NCBI GenBank assembly: GCA_945787295.1
Contig: CALZHQ010000007.1
Location: 1 to 64,000 of the forward strand
DNA length: 64,000 bases
Direction of reading: 5' to 3'
Origin: an uncultured Desulfuromonadales bacterium
GTDB lineage: Bacteria > Desulfobacterota > Desulfuromonadia > Desulfuromonadales > Geopsychrobacteraceae
Shown one piece after another: positions 36,049-45,076 of the stretch. The notes beneath the pieces were generated by a model. The model was given only the letters and a program-made list of their open reading frames with translations, did no database searches and had not been told where the DNA came from. The number at the start of each line of letters is the position of its first letter. Position 1 is the first letter of the stretch. A program made the translations under genes and the position numbers.

Positions 36049-37503
36049 ATGGCTCTCGATCTTCGCTTACAGGTAAAGCTCAGTCAACAGTTGGTGATGA
36101 CACCCCAGCTGCAGCAAGCAATCAAACTATTGCAGCTGTCGCGTATGGAACTGGTCGATGTCGTTACCGAGGAGTTGGCAGAAAATCCATTGCTTGAGGA
36201 AGGACTCGATCCGAAAGAAGAGCGTGAAGAGTCTTCGACCAGTGCGGACGAGGTGGCGGAACCGGTCAGTGATACCAGCCCTGAGCTGGAAGTAAAAGCA
36301 GAATCTGAGGGGATGGAAGACATTGATTGGCAGACCTACCTTGAAGGTTACAGCCTGAACAGCAGCGCTCCGCGTGACAGTTACGAAGATCAGGAAGAGC
36401 GCCCCTCCTATGAAAGCCTGTTGACCAAAAAAGGCAGCCTGACCGAGCACCTGATGTGGCAGCTGGGTTTGTCTACAATCGGCAAAAAAGAGCGTCTGGC
36501 CGCTGCGGAAATTATCGGTAATCTTGATGACGCCGGCTATCTGCATGCAACAGTTGAAGAGTTGGCTGAGTCGTCCGGACAGGCTCCGGAGGTGATAGAA
36601 CAGGCCCTGGAACGGGTTCGACAATTCGACCCGGCCGGTATCGCTTGTCGCAATTTGCAGGAATGCCTGCTGCTGCAGCTTGAGCGAGTGGAAATGGCCG
36701 ACTCTCTGCCCGCGATAATTCTGCGTGATTTCATCGCAGAACTGGAAGGCCGTAAATATCCGCTGATCGCTAAGGCATTAAAGATTTCACTGGATGATGT
36801 GTTGGTCGCCGCCAAGCTGATTTCCGAGCTCGATCCACGTCCGGGACTGGTTTATAGTGAAGAGGACGTGCACTATATCGTTCCCGATATCTATGTTCAC
36901 AAGGTTGGTGATGAGTACGTTGTCACGCAGAATGATGAGGGCTTGCCGAACTTGCGGATCAACTCTCTCTATCGCAATGCCTTGACCAACAGTGACTCGG
37001 TGGACAAGCAGGCCAACGAGTACATTCAGGACAAGATGCGCAGTGCTGTCTGGTTGATAAAGAGCATTCATCAGCGTCAGCGGACGATTTACAAGGTCAC
37101 CAAAAGCATCGTTAAGTATCAGCGGGCCTTCTTTGATCATGGTATCGATCATCTCAAGCCATTGGTCTTGCGTGATGTGGCTGAAGATATCGAGATGCAC
37201 GAATCGACCGTCAGTCGCGTGACGACCAATAAGTATGTTCAGACCCCGCAGGGCTTGTTCGAGTTGAAATATTTCTTCAACAGCGGAATCAATACCGCTG
37301 ATGGCGACGCGGTTGCTTCGGAAAGTGTCAAGAGCCGGATCAAGGATATTATTGCCGAAGAAGACCCCAAAAAACCCTATTCTGATCAGAAAATCGTGAC
37401 ATTACTGAAAGAACAGGATATTAATATTGCCCGCCGGACTGTTACCAAGTACCGGGAAATGCTTGGGCTTGGCTCGTCGACTGAACGGAAAAGACTGTTC
37501 TGA
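36049..37503 (+). CDS. rpoN: RNA polymerase sigma-54 factor RpoN
   Basis: Alternative sigma factor recognising -24/-12 promoters and needing AAA+ activators. The 484-residue protein has region I (KLSQQLVMTPQLQQAIKLLQLS, glutamine- and leucine-rich), an acidic region II (about 45-100), the core-binding domain, the HTH (HESTVSRVTTNKYVQTPQG), and the RpoN box ARRTVTKYRE near the C-terminus. AGAAGGA lies 4 nt before the ATG. All domains are intact. Confidence 0.97.
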   Translation: MALDLRLQVKLSQQLVMTPQLQQAIKLLQLSRMELVDVVTEELAENPLLEEGLDPKEEREESSTSADEVAEPVSDTSPELEVKAESEGMEDIDWQTYLEGYSLNSSAPRDSYEDQEERPSYESLLTKKGSLTEHLMWQLGLSTIGKKERLAAAEIIGNLDDAGYLHATVEELAESSGQAPEVIEQALERVRQFDPAGIACRNLQECLLLQLERVEMADSLPAIILRDFIAELEGRKYPLIAKALKISLDDVLVAAKLISELDPRPGLVYSEEDVHYIVPDIYVHKVGDEYVVTQNDEGLPNLRINSLYRNALTNSDSVDKQANEYIQDKMRSAVWLIKSIHQRQRTIYKVTKSIVKYQRAFFDHGIDHLKPLVLRDVAEDIEMHESTVSRVTTNKYVQTPQGLFELKYFFNSGINTADGDAVASESVKSRIKDIIAEEDPKKPYSDQKIVTLLKEQDINIARRTVTKYREMLGLGSSTERKRLF

Positions 37504-37528
37504 TCCCGGGATGACCCTGAGCCTGTTG

Positions 37529-37549
37529 GCAGGAACCACTGTTTCCTGC
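37529..37549. repeat. Inverted repeat after rpoN
   Basis: A perfect 7-bp stem (GCAGGAA 37529-37535, TTCCTGC 37543-37549) with a 7-nt loop lies 26 nt after the rpoN stop. There is no U-tract, so a terminator role is weak; it could be a regulatory site upstream of hpf. Confidence 0.35.
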
Positions 37550-37581
37550 ACCATTCTACGCTATACTTTAACGACCCATAT

Positions 37582-37601
37582 CAGATTCCGTCCGGAATCT
37601 G
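37582..37601. promoter_or_regulatory. Perfect dyad in the hpf leader (operator or hairpin)
   Basis: CAGATTCCG (37582-37590) and CGGAATCTG (37593-37601) form a 9-bp perfect inverted repeat with a 2-nt centre. It lies about 14 nt downstream of a TATACT (37562-37567) and 21 nt before the hpf start. Its position suits a transcription-factor operator or, as RNA, a structure near the Shine-Dalgarno. Confidence 0.45.
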
Positions 37602-37622
37602 TAAAGCGAAGGAGGAATATTT

Positions 37623-38171
37623 ATGCAAATTGCCGTTACCTTCCGTCACATGGAAAGCAGTGATGCCGTACGTAACTATGTGGAAGAGAAACTGGCCAAG
37701 GTTAAAAAGTACATAGAAGAACCGATCGATGCTCAAGTCGTGCTGTCGGTACAGAAGAAAATCAATCATCGTGCCGAGGTCACCATGGTCGCCAAAGGGT
37801 TGACCATGAAAAGTGTTGAAGAAAAAGATGATATGTACGCTGCTATCGATCTGATGGTCGATAAAATCGAGCGGCAACTGAAGCGCTATAAAGAAAAGCT
37901 GAAGCGGCACAAAGGGAGCAGCGGCTCTCAACGGCGAGTTGAGAAGGCCGTTATCGCGGCACAAAGTGTTGATGAGGGGCACGACAGCCCGGAAATTATC
38001 CGCAGTCACTCCTTTTTTGTTAAACCGATGTCTGTCGAAGAAGCAGTGATGCAGATGGACCTGCTGGATAAGAATTTTCTGGTTTTTACTGATGATCGTT
38101 CCGAAGAGATGAACGTTGTCTACCGCCGTAATGATGGTAATTACGGACTGATTGTTCCCCAGGGAAGCTGA
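37623..38171 (+). CDS. hpf: Ribosome hibernation promoting factor, long form
   Basis: Binds the 30S decoding region and inactivates ribosomes in starvation. The 182-residue protein has the N-terminal S30AE domain (about 1-95) and a C-terminal dimerisation domain (SFFVKPMSVEEAVMQMDLL, NFLVFTDDRSEEMNVVYRR), so it is the long type that forms 100S dimers on its own. AAGGAGG lies 7 nt before ATG 37623, the strongest ribosome-binding site nearby. It sits between rpoN and ptsN and ends in an intrinsic terminator. Confidence 0.95.
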   Translation: MQIAVTFRHMESSDAVRNYVEEKLAKVKKYIEEPIDAQVVLSVQKKINHRAEVTMVAKGLTMKSVEEKDDMYAAIDLMVDKIERQLKRYKEKLKRHKGSSGSQRRVEKAVIAAQSVDEGHDSPEIIRSHSFFVKPMSVEEAVMQMDLLDKNFLVFTDDRSEEMNVVYRRNDGNYGLIVPQGS

Positions 38172-38201
38172 TTAACCACCGATGGGTCGTGCTCGTTTCT
38201 A

Positions 38202-38225
38202 ACGGGCATTGCCCGTCTTTTTATT
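38202..38225 (+). terminator. Intrinsic terminator after hpf
   Basis: The stem ACGGGC/GCCCGT with a 3-nt loop (38202-38216) is followed by CTTTTTATTT. It lies 31 nt after the hpf stop and 19 nt before ptsN. Confidence 0.65.
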
Positions 38226-38243
38226 TGCTGGCATGTAAAGACT

Positions 38244-38711
38244 ATGAGTATGAAGATATCTGAACTGCTGAACCCTCAGGCGATTGTTGCCGACCTGCAG
38301 GCAAAAGACAAAAACCGCGCATTATCCGAATTGACTGATGCCCTGATCGCCTGTGATCCTTCTCTCGATCGAGATGAAGTGATTGACGTTCTGCAGGAAC
38401 GAGAAAAGCTGGGTAGTACCGGAATTGGTGATGGTGTGGCGATTCCCCATGGTAAGTTGGCGGGAATTCCGGAATTGATGCTGGCATTTGGCCGCAGCCG
38501 GGCAGGGGTCGATTTTGAATCGATGGATGGACAGCCGGCACACTTGTTTTTTCTCTTGGTGGCACCAGAGGAGTCGGTCGGTGTCCATCTGAAAACTCTG
38601 GCCCGCATTTCCAAATTATTAAAAGATTCGGCTGTGCGCCAGAAATTGCAGGATGCGGCAGGTCAGGATGCCATTTATCAGGTGATTCTTGACGCAGAGG
38701 ATCAGGCCTGA
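38244..38711 (+). CDS. ptsN: PTS nitrogen-regulatory protein EIIA-Ntr (PtsN)
   Basis: EIIA of the fructose family (155 residues) acting as a regulatory phosphoacceptor rather than in transport. The active histidine is H69 in STGIGDGVAIPHGK. The PtsN length and the position behind rpoN and hpf support the assignment. No EI-Ntr is encoded here, so the general EI/HPr 4.5 kb downstream may phosphorylate it. ATG 38244 and ATG 38250 are both possible; neither has a strong ribosome-binding site, and the hpf terminator lies just upstream. Confidence 0.93.
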   Translation: MSMKISELLNPQAIVADLQAKDKNRALSELTDALIACDPSLDRDEVIDVLQEREKLGSTGIGDGVAIPHGKLAGIPELMLAFGRSRAGVDFESMDGQPAHLFFLLVAPEESVGVHLKTLARISKLLKDSAVRQKLQDAAGQDAIYQVILDAEDQA

Positions 38712-38816
38712 TAGGAAAGATGGATACTGTTTTGCCTGTTGTCGAATTTATGGAGTCTGGTTAAAGGCTTATTCTCTTTCCGAGTGCTAACCCGCGAGTC
38801 GATCTGAAGCTGACCT

Positions 38817-39791
38817 ATGGCAGAGTTATCTATTCAGGAAATTCTTGATGAAGAAGAAGCTGGGCTCGATCTAGAACTATTGGCTGGTGCCGAAGGGTTG
38901 GTCAATAAGATCACCGTTCCAAGAATTCAAAAACCGGGTCTGGCATTAGCCGGCTACAGCGACAGCCTGCACCCCGACCGAGTCCAGATTCTTGGCTCAA
39001 CCGAGCTCGATTTTCTGGCCACCATGTCGCGGGATAAGGCGACTGAGCATCTGCAGAAAATCTTCAACCGCAACCTCTCCTGCCTGATCATTACCAAAGG
39101 CCAGGTTGTTCCTGACTACCTTATTCAGCAGGCCGAATCTTCTCAGACCCCTCTACTGAGGACCCAGCACCTCAGCTCCAGTTTTATTTCCCTGATCACC
39201 AAATTTCTCGAAGAACGGCTGCTGCCGACCTCGACCTTACATGGGGTCTTAATCGACATCCTTGGTGTCGGAGTCTTGCTGCAGGGTAAAAGCGGGATCG
39301 GCAAAAGTGAATGTGCCCTTGAATTGATCCTGCGCGGGTATCGCCTGGTTGCTGATGATGTGATCAAAGTGCGCCTGAAACTGCCATCGGTCATTTTTGG
39401 CGAGGGGATGGATCTGCTCCATTATCACATGGAAATCCGCGGGCTGGGTATTCTCAACATCAAGCATCTGTTCGGTGTTGCGGCCATCCGCGAACGGAAA
39501 AAGATCGATATGGTTGCCGAACTGGTGCCCTGGGAAGAGGGTAAGGAATATGACCGTTTAGGCCTGGAAGAACAGACTTTCGAGGTTCATGGGGTTGAAC
39601 TGCCGTTTATGCGGATTCCGGTCGGGCCGGGGCGTAATGCTGGCACCATTGTTGAGGTCGCTGCCCGGAATCAGCTGCTCAAGGAAATGGGCTATCACAG
39701 CGCCCGTGAATTCCAGGACCTCTTGGAAAAACGGATGGCAGAGGCGGCCCGCCTGCATGCTCACACAATCATCGGGGATAACTTGGAATGA
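38817..39791 (+). CDS. hprK: HPr kinase/phosphorylase HprK
   Basis: Phosphorylates HPr on a serine and reverses it, linking PTS state to regulation. The 324-residue protein has an N-terminal HprK domain (about 1-130), P-loop GKSGIGKS, the ADDVIKV block, and the family signature MEIRGLGILNIKHLFGV. Its presumed target, Ser46 of HPr, is intact in the ptsH product 4.2 kb downstream. Its stop overlaps the rapZ start (ATGA). A 105-nt gap separates it from ptsN. Confidence 0.96.
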   Translation: MAELSIQEILDEEEAGLDLELLAGAEGLVNKITVPRIQKPGLALAGYSDSLHPDRVQILGSTELDFLATMSRDKATEHLQKIFNRNLSCLIITKGQVVPDYLIQQAESSQTPLLRTQHLSSSFISLITKFLEERLLPTSTLHGVLIDILGVGVLLQGKSGIGKSECALELILRGYRLVADDVIKVRLKLPSVIFGEGMDLLHYHMEIRGLGILNIKHLFGVAAIRERKKIDMVAELVPWEEGKEYDRLGLEEQTFEVHGVELPFMRIPVGPGRNAGTIVEVAARNQLLKEMGYHSAREFQDLLEKRMAEAARLHAHTIIGDNLE

Positions 39792-40648
39792 GCCGGCGCT
39801 TGCTGATAATAACCGGACTGTCCGGTTCGGGGAAAAGTACAGCTGCCCGGGTCCTGGAAGATCAGGGTTTTTTCGTTGTCGATAATCTGCCGTTTATGAT
39901 GCTGCCGGATTTTATCGAACGAGCCCGGGAGGGGCTCAAGGAATCGACAGACGTTGCGGTTGTTATTGATGTCCGCAACCGGGGATTCCTGGCGGACTTT
40001 CGGGTTACACTCGATCAGTTGGAAGCCAGTGGTTGCGAAGTTGAGATCCTCTTCTTTGAAGCGGCAGACGAAACTTTGCTCCGGCGCTATTCTGAAACCC
40101 GGCGTTCTCATCCGCTGGCGGCGGATGAAACCGTTCAGGCCGGAATCGACCGTGAACGAGAACTGATGCATCCATTAAGGGATGAAGCAACCCGGATTAT
40201 CGACAGCAGTAATCTCAACTCCCGGCAGATGCGGGACCTGCTGTTGAATTATCTCGGCGAGATAAGTGAATCGCTGTTAATTGTCAACCTTGAGTCTTTC
40301 GGCTATCGCTACGGTTTGCCGCCGACGGCAGATCTTGTTTTCGACGTACGATTTCTGCCGAACCCGCACTATATCGAAGAGTTACGGCCCTTGACCGGGC
40401 TCGACCAGACCCTGCGTGATTTTGTCCTCGGTCAGCCCGCTTGCCTCGATTTTCAGCAGCATCTCGGCAATTTACTTGCTTTTCTCATCCCTCACTACCG
40501 TGAAGAAGGCAAGAGTTACCTGACGATTGCCATCGGTTGTACCGGTGGACGGCATCGGAGCGTGTCGATCGTAGAAGATCTCTATAGCCGGTTTCCTGAC
40601 AGCAAAGTCATTCTGCGGATTAACCATCGTGATGTGGCAAAAGGTTAA
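39788..40648 (+). CDS. rapZ: RNase adapter / nucleotide-binding protein RapZ
   Basis: P-loop protein (286 residues; YvcJ/RapZ family). In E. coli it controls glmS through small RNAs and RNase E. The N-terminal Walker A is GLSGSGKST; the C-terminal domain carries FDVRFLPNPHY and the GCTGGRHRSV motif typical of the family. It overlaps hprK by 4 nt and is followed after 3 nt by the PTS EIIA gene. Whether RNA control is conserved in this lineage is not known. Confidence 0.95.
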   Translation: MSRRLLIITGLSGSGKSTAARVLEDQGFFVVDNLPFMMLPDFIERAREGLKESTDVAVVIDVRNRGFLADFRVTLDQLEASGCEVEILFFEAADETLLRRYSETRRSHPLAADETVQAGIDRERELMHPLRDEATRIIDSSNLNSRQMRDLLLNYLGEISESLLIVNLESFGYRYGLPPTADLVFDVRFLPNPHYIEELRPLTGLDQTLRDFVLGQPACLDFQQHLGNLLAFLIPHYREEGKSYLTIAIGCTGGRHRSVSIVEDLYSRFPDSKVILRINHRDVAKG

Positions 40649-40651
40649 TAG

Positions 40652-41068
40652 ATGATCGGTATTGTGGTCGTAACTCACTCTAGTCTGGGCTATGAATTTA
40701 TCAAGGCTGCCGAGATGATTGTCGGCCCTGCTGACCAGTTGCAGGCTGTGAGTATTGATCGGAGTATTGCTGTTGAAACGGTTCGGCGGCATTTAGAGGA
40801 AATTTTGGCTGAGGTTGGTCGCGATGGCGACGGGGTGATAATCTTGACCGATATGTTCGGTGGTACGCCAACCAACATCAGCGCTGAATTCCTGCAGGAT
40901 CAGCAGGTGGAAATTATCACTGGGATCAATCTGCCGATGTTGTTGAAATGTATCAGCGCGCGACAGGGGAAAAACGTCCCTGAATTGGCCAGATTGTTGA
41001 AAGATTATGGGCGTAGTGCTGTCATGCAGCCCAGCGAGATGTTGAAGTCGCAGGAGCCGGAGAGTTGA
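40652..41068 (+). CDS. PTS mannose-family EIIA
   Basis: Cytosolic phosphocarrier of the mannose/fructose/sorbose PTS family, 138 residues. The active histidine is H9 in VVVTHSSLG, and the family motif LTDMFGGTPTN is clear. It takes phosphate from HPr and passes it to the EIIB encoded directly after it (the EIIB ATG follows the EIIA stop with no gap). The C-terminal tail after about residue 125 is polar and not conserved. Confidence 0.94.
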   Translation: MIGIVVVTHSSLGYEFIKAAEMIVGPADQLQAVSIDRSIAVETVRRHLEEILAEVGRDGDGVIILTDMFGGTPTNISAEFLQDQQVEIITGINLPMLLKCISARQGKNVPELARLLKDYGRSAVMQPSEMLKSQEPES

Positions 41069-41563
41069 ATGAGTCTTGTTTTAACCCGCATCGATAATCG
41101 ACTGATTCATGGCCAGGTCCTCGAAACTTGGGTGCCCTACGTGCACGCAGACTGCATTGTGGTTGCCAATGATGACATCGCGGCAACACCTCTGAAGCGG
41201 ATCATGATGGAGTCATCCGTGCCGAGCCGTATGCGGGTTGAGATCGGCAGCGTTGAGGAAATTACCGCGCTGTTTGTCTCAGGGAAATTCGAGAATTGTA
41301 AGACCTTGCTGTTATTCGGGACCACCGAAGACGCGTTGCGGGCTTATCGCTGTGGTTTGATTTATCAGCAGCTGAACCTGGGGAACCTCCATGCCGGGGA
41401 CGGGAAAACTCGCCTAAGTTGTACAATTTTTCTTGATCCTTCCGATCTGGCGGCATTGCAAGAGCTGGATAAAGCCGGTGTTACTATTTCTGCTCGTTGT
41501 ATTCCCGCCGACAGTGAGCGCTCCTGGAAAAAGCTGATTCCGAACTGGGGGAAGAAGGATTGA
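41069..41563 (+). CDS. PTS mannose-family EIIB
   Basis: Phosphotransferase subunit (164 residues) that carries phosphate from EIIA to sugar at the membrane. The active-site loop RIDNRLIHGQV contains H14, as in all mannose-family EIIB proteins. Its last codons overlap or abut the EIIC start, so EIIA-EIIB-EIIC-EIID are a single translation-coupled unit. Confidence 0.94.
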   Translation: MSLVLTRIDNRLIHGQVLETWVPYVHADCIVVANDDIAATPLKRIMMESSVPSRMRVEIGSVEEITALFVSGKFENCKTLLLFGTTEDALRAYRCGLIYQQLNLGNLHAGDGKTRLSCTIFLDPSDLAALQELDKAGVTISARCIPADSERSWKKLIPNWGKKD

Positions 41564-41565
41564 CC

Positions 41566-42252
41566 TTGTCAGATCTGCTGATAGGCGCATTGATCGCCCT
41601 GATTTGCGGGCTGGATCGGACAGCAATCTTGCAGGTCATGATTTCCCGGCCAATTGTTGCCGCTCCGTTGGTGGCCTGGCTACTCGGTGAGCCGATGGTT
41701 GGGTTGCAGATCGGGATGATGGTCGAGTTGCTCTGGCTGGCGCGCCTTCCGGTCGGCGCTGCCATCCCGCCAGATGATACCCAGGTGGCGATTGCCAGCA
41801 GTGTTCTGGCAATCGGGCTGGGAAAAATGTTAAATGCTCCGGGAATCGAACTCTTGCTGCTCTGTCTGCTGGTGACAATTCCACTCGGCAAGGTTGGGCA
41901 GTATTTTGACCACTTCTCCCGGCAGTACAATGTCCGACTGCTGTCACAGGCCGAAAAGCATCTGGCCGATGGTCATCTGATGCTGGCGGAGTTTCAGCAC
42001 CTGCGTGGTATTCTCAGCTTTTCGCTGGCGGCAGTGGGTACATATATTCTGATCCTGATCGGTGGTTTTTTCCTGGTACCGATTCTTTGGCCGCTGGTTG
42101 GACAGCCGATGGTGTATTCGAGCAGCTGGCTGCAATTGGCCTTGCCGCTGGTCGGCATCGCGGTGATTCTTGGAACTATCAATGTCAGTCGTGCATTGAC
42201 GCTGTTTTGCGCCTCTTTCGGCATGGCATTCCTGTTGATGTGGTTGGTATGA
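41566..42252 (+). CDS. PTS mannose-family EIIC
   Basis: Inner-membrane substrate-channel subunit of about 228 residues with hydrophobic segments near residues 3-20, 30-60, 85-110, 150-175 and 185-225. The block GLDRTAILQVMISRPIVAAPLVAWLLG matches family EIIC openings. TTG 41566 is preferred because AAGGA lies 6 nt upstream; TTG 41560 is the alternative. The sugar is not predictable from sequence, and no sugar-catabolic gene is adjacent. Confidence 0.88.
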   Translation: MSDLLIGALIALICGLDRTAILQVMISRPIVAAPLVAWLLGEPMVGLQIGMMVELLWLARLPVGAAIPPDDTQVAIASSVLAIGLGKMLNAPGIELLLLCLLVTIPLGKVGQYFDHFSRQYNVRLLSQAEKHLADGHLMLAEFQHLRGILSFSLAAVGTYILILIGGFFLVPILWPLVGQPMVYSSSWLQLALPLVGIAVILGTINVSRALTLFCASFGMAFLLMWLV

Positions 42253-42255
42253 GCG

Positions 42256-43026
42256 ATGCACCTGCCTCTTAAAACCCGCATCCATGTCTGGTTCCGTTTA
42301 CTGTTACTGCAGGGCAGCTGGAATTTTGAACGCCTGCAGGGGCTCGGTTTCTTTTATGCGTTGTTGCCGGCGTTGAAAAGACTCTACCCGCAGGAGACGT
42401 TGAAAGTTCGGGCTCAGGAATATCTCGGTTATTTCAATACCCATCCGTATCTGGCACCTTTGGTAGCCGGTGCGGTTATGAAACTGGAAGAAGCACGCGC
42501 CGCCAATCAGGAACAACAGGTTGCTATCGGGGAGTTTAAGGAGATGGTCGCGGCACCTTATGCGGCGATCGGCGACGCGCTGTTCTGGGGCGGTTTGCGC
42601 CCACTGGCTGCTGGAATTGCGCTGTTCTTTGCGGCAAAAGGTATTCTGTTGGCACCGCTGGTTTTTCTGCTGTTGTACAACGCAATACCGATGGTGTTCC
42701 GCGTATCCGGATATATCCGTGGTTATCAGCAGGGCGTGCATTCGGTTGAATTTTTTCAGCGCCGCCGCCTGCCAGACTGGGCGATTCATACCAAGGAAAC
42801 AGCTATTGTCGTCCTCGGGGGGTTGAGCGCATTTCTGGTTTTTCAACACCTGCAGAAGCAGGAGCTGGTCAGTTGGCTCGGGTTGTTGACTCTGCTGCCG
42901 ATGATTGTACTTGGGCTGCTGGCCCGCAGGGGGATCTCAACCTTGTTATTGACTTTGCTCAGTGCCATTATCATCATCCTGCTTAGCTTGTTCTGGGCCG
43001 ATGCGGCACGCTTGATTGGGATGTAG
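42256..43026 (+). CDS. PTS mannose-family EIID
   Basis: Second membrane subunit of the transporter (256 residues). LLLQGSWNFERLQGLGFFYALLP and YFNTHPYLAPLVAGAVMKLEE match the conserved EIID N-terminal region, and the C-terminal half has several TM helices. With EIIC it forms the sugar channel, which implies a transport-competent PTS rather than a purely regulatory one. ATG 42256 lies 3 nt after the EIIC stop; ptsH follows after 11 nt. Confidence 0.92.
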   Translation: MHLPLKTRIHVWFRLLLLQGSWNFERLQGLGFFYALLPALKRLYPQETLKVRAQEYLGYFNTHPYLAPLVAGAVMKLEEARAANQEQQVAIGEFKEMVAAPYAAIGDALFWGGLRPLAAGIALFFAAKGILLAPLVFLLLYNAIPMVFRVSGYIRGYQQGVHSVEFFQRRRLPDWAIHTKETAIVVLGGLSAFLVFQHLQKQELVSWLGLLTLLPMIVLGLLARRGISTLLLTLLSAIIIILLSLFWADAARLIGM

Positions 43027-43037
43027 AGGGATTTCAA

Positions 43038-43304
43038 ATGCTAAGTAGAAAATTTATAATAAAGAATCGCCTTGGACTGCACGCCCGGGCGGCTGCACAG
43101 TTGGTGCAGACGGCTAATCAGTTCGCCGCGGAAGTCACCCTGTTCAAGGAGGATATCGAGGTGAACGGGAAAAGTATTATGGGGATTTTGTTGCTGGCCG
43201 CGCCTAAGGGGACAGAGATTAAGGTTGTTGCCGATGGGGCTGATGAAGATCAAGCAATGACAGTACTTGCAGAATTGATTGAGGACGGTTTTGGGGAAGA
43301 TTGA
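43038..43304 (+). CDS. ptsH: Phosphocarrier protein HPr
   Basis: General PTS phosphocarrier, 88 residues. H15 in LGLHARAA accepts phosphate from EI, and S46 in NGKSIMGIL is the HprK target. Both are present, so dual control by EI and HprK is possible. The ribosome-binding site AGAGGG precedes the ATG, and its end overlaps the start of ptsI. Confidence 0.96.
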   Translation: MLSRKFIIKNRLGLHARAAAQLVQTANQFAAEVTLFKEDIEVNGKSIMGILLLAAPKGTEIKVVADGADEDQAMTVLAELIEDGFGED

Positions 43305-45066
43305 GGTCGCAAAAGATACCTACCTGGTCGGAATCGGTGTTTCCCCGGGGATCAGCATCGGTGAGATCAACCTGATTGATCAACGGACGACCGTTGACGA
43401 GTGGCCGATCGGTTCCGATGAGGTCGATGCAGAACTGGAGCGTTTTCAGTGGGCCTTGGATCAGGCTCGAACGCAATTACTGGAAATAAAGCAGGCTGTC
43501 TCCAGTCAAATCCACCTGCGCGAGCACATGTATATCCTCGACACCCACCTGCTGATCCTTGAAGACGAGATGCTGGTCCAGGGCACTGAGCAGGCGATCC
43601 GTGAGCATATTAACTGCGAAGGTGCGTTGAAAAAGACTTTGCAGCAGTTACGGCAGTTGTTTGACAATATCGAGGATGAATATCTGCGCGAAAGACGTTC
43701 CGATGTGGATGCGGTCGGTGGTCGTCTGATGCGAATTCTGACCGGCGAAAATCAACGTTCCTTGGACGAGATCGGTCACAAAGCCCTGGTTGTTGCGCAT
43801 GATCTTTCGCCTGCTGACACCATGCAGATGGATCGTAACAAGGTGCTCGGTTTTATCACCGACAAAGGCGGCCGGACTTCGCATACGGCTATTCTCGCCC
43901 GTTCTTTGGAAATTCCTGCTGTGGTTGGCCTGGAAACGATTACCTCGCTGGTTTACGATCGTTTGCCTGCGATTATCGATGGCAGCAGCGGGATCGTTAT
44001 TCTTAATCCTGCCGAAGAGACCTTCAAGGAATACCTCAAGCGTAAGCAGGCGTACGATTATCTCGAAAAAGAGTTGCACAGTTATCGGGAGTTGCCTGCC
44101 ATAACGACGGATAATGTCACGGTTGCCTTGCGGGGTAATTTTGAGCTGGCCAGTGAGTTTTCTACAGCAAAAAAGCATGGCGCAGAAGGGGTCGGGCTGT
44201 ACCGGACCGAGTTCCTCTATCTGGGGCGGAACGAGCCCCCGAGTGAAGAAGAGCAGTTTGAGGCGTACAAAGAAATACTGCAAGAAATGCAGCCGCAGCC
44301 GGTGACGATCAGAACCCTCGATATCGGTGGCGACAAGATGGTTTCCCAGCTGAACGTGACTGATGAAGCGAACCCGGCCATGGGGTTAAGAGCCATCCGC
44401 TTTTCCTTAAGGGAGGGGCGCCTGTTCAAATCCCAGTTGCGGGCCATTCTGCGTGCTTCGGCCTATGGCAAGGTGCGGATCATGTTTCCGATGATCAGTG
44501 GCATTGCTGAACTGCGGACCTGTAAGCGGATTCTGCATGATGTCCAGGAGGATCTCACTCAGCATGGCATCGAATATGATCGTCAGGTTGAAATCGGCAT
44601 CATGGTCGAAACGCCCTCGGCAGTCCTTTTGGCGCCTATGCTCGCAGAAGAGGCAGACTTCTTCTCGATTGGGACGAACGATCTGATTCAGTATTGTCTG
44701 GCGGTTGATCGTGGCAATGAAAATGTTGCTTATCTCTATGATCCATTACATCCGGCAATATTACGTGCGCTGCAAGCTGTCTGTCGGGCTGCCAATGACG
44801 CCGGTATCGACGTCTGTCTGTGTGGGGAAATGGCCGGTGAACCTCTCTATGCGTTGGTTCTGCTTGGACTTGGTTTGCGTGAACTGTCGATGAACCCGGC
44901 CAGTATCCCCCATGTGAAACGCGTTTTACGGCAGGTGTCGCGGAAAGACGGACAACAGTTGGTGGAAAAATTACTCGCTCTGAAAACGGCTAAAGATGTC
45001 TCGCTTGCCCTCGATCAGGAAATGCGCAAACGCTTGCCCGATATCTTCGCCCACGCCCTGATTTAG
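43291..45066 (+). CDS. ptsI: PTS enzyme I (PtsI)
   Basis: Phosphoenolpyruvate-protein phosphotransferase, the first PTS step, 591 residues. The phosphohistidine lies in GGRTSHTAILARSLEIPAVVG, and the PEP-binding domain has GVGLYRTEFLYL, FSIGTNDLIQYCLAVDRGN and the catalytic cysteine in CLCGEMAG. TTG 43291 is chosen because GAGG lies 6 nt upstream and VAKDTYLVGIGVSPGI then starts the protein normally; TTG 43279 is possible. It overlaps ptsH by 14 nt. It is the last PTS gene before metK. Confidence 0.95.
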   Translation: MGKIEVAKDTYLVGIGVSPGISIGEINLIDQRTTVDEWPIGSDEVDAELERFQWALDQARTQLLEIKQAVSSQIHLREHMYILDTHLLILEDEMLVQGTEQAIREHINCEGALKKTLQQLRQLFDNIEDEYLRERRSDVDAVGGRLMRILTGENQRSLDEIGHKALVVAHDLSPADTMQMDRNKVLGFITDKGGRTSHTAILARSLEIPAVVGLETITSLVYDRLPAIIDGSSGIVILNPAEETFKEYLKRKQAYDYLEKELHSYRELPAITTDNVTVALRGNFELASEFSTAKKHGAEGVGLYRTEFLYLGRNEPPSEEEQFEAYKEILQEMQPQPVTIRTLDIGGDKMVSQLNVTDEANPAMGLRAIRFSLREGRLFKSQLRAILRASAYGKVRIMFPMISGIAELRTCKRILHDVQEDLTQHGIEYDRQVEIGIMVETPSAVLLAPMLAEEADFFSIGTNDLIQYCLAVDRGNENVAYLYDPLHPAILRALQAVCRAANDAGIDVCLCGEMAGEPLYALVLLGLGLRELSMNPASIPHVKRVLRQVSRKDGQQLVEKLLALKTAKDVSLALDQEMRKRLPDIFAHALI

Positions 45067-45076
45067 AACTATTCCG

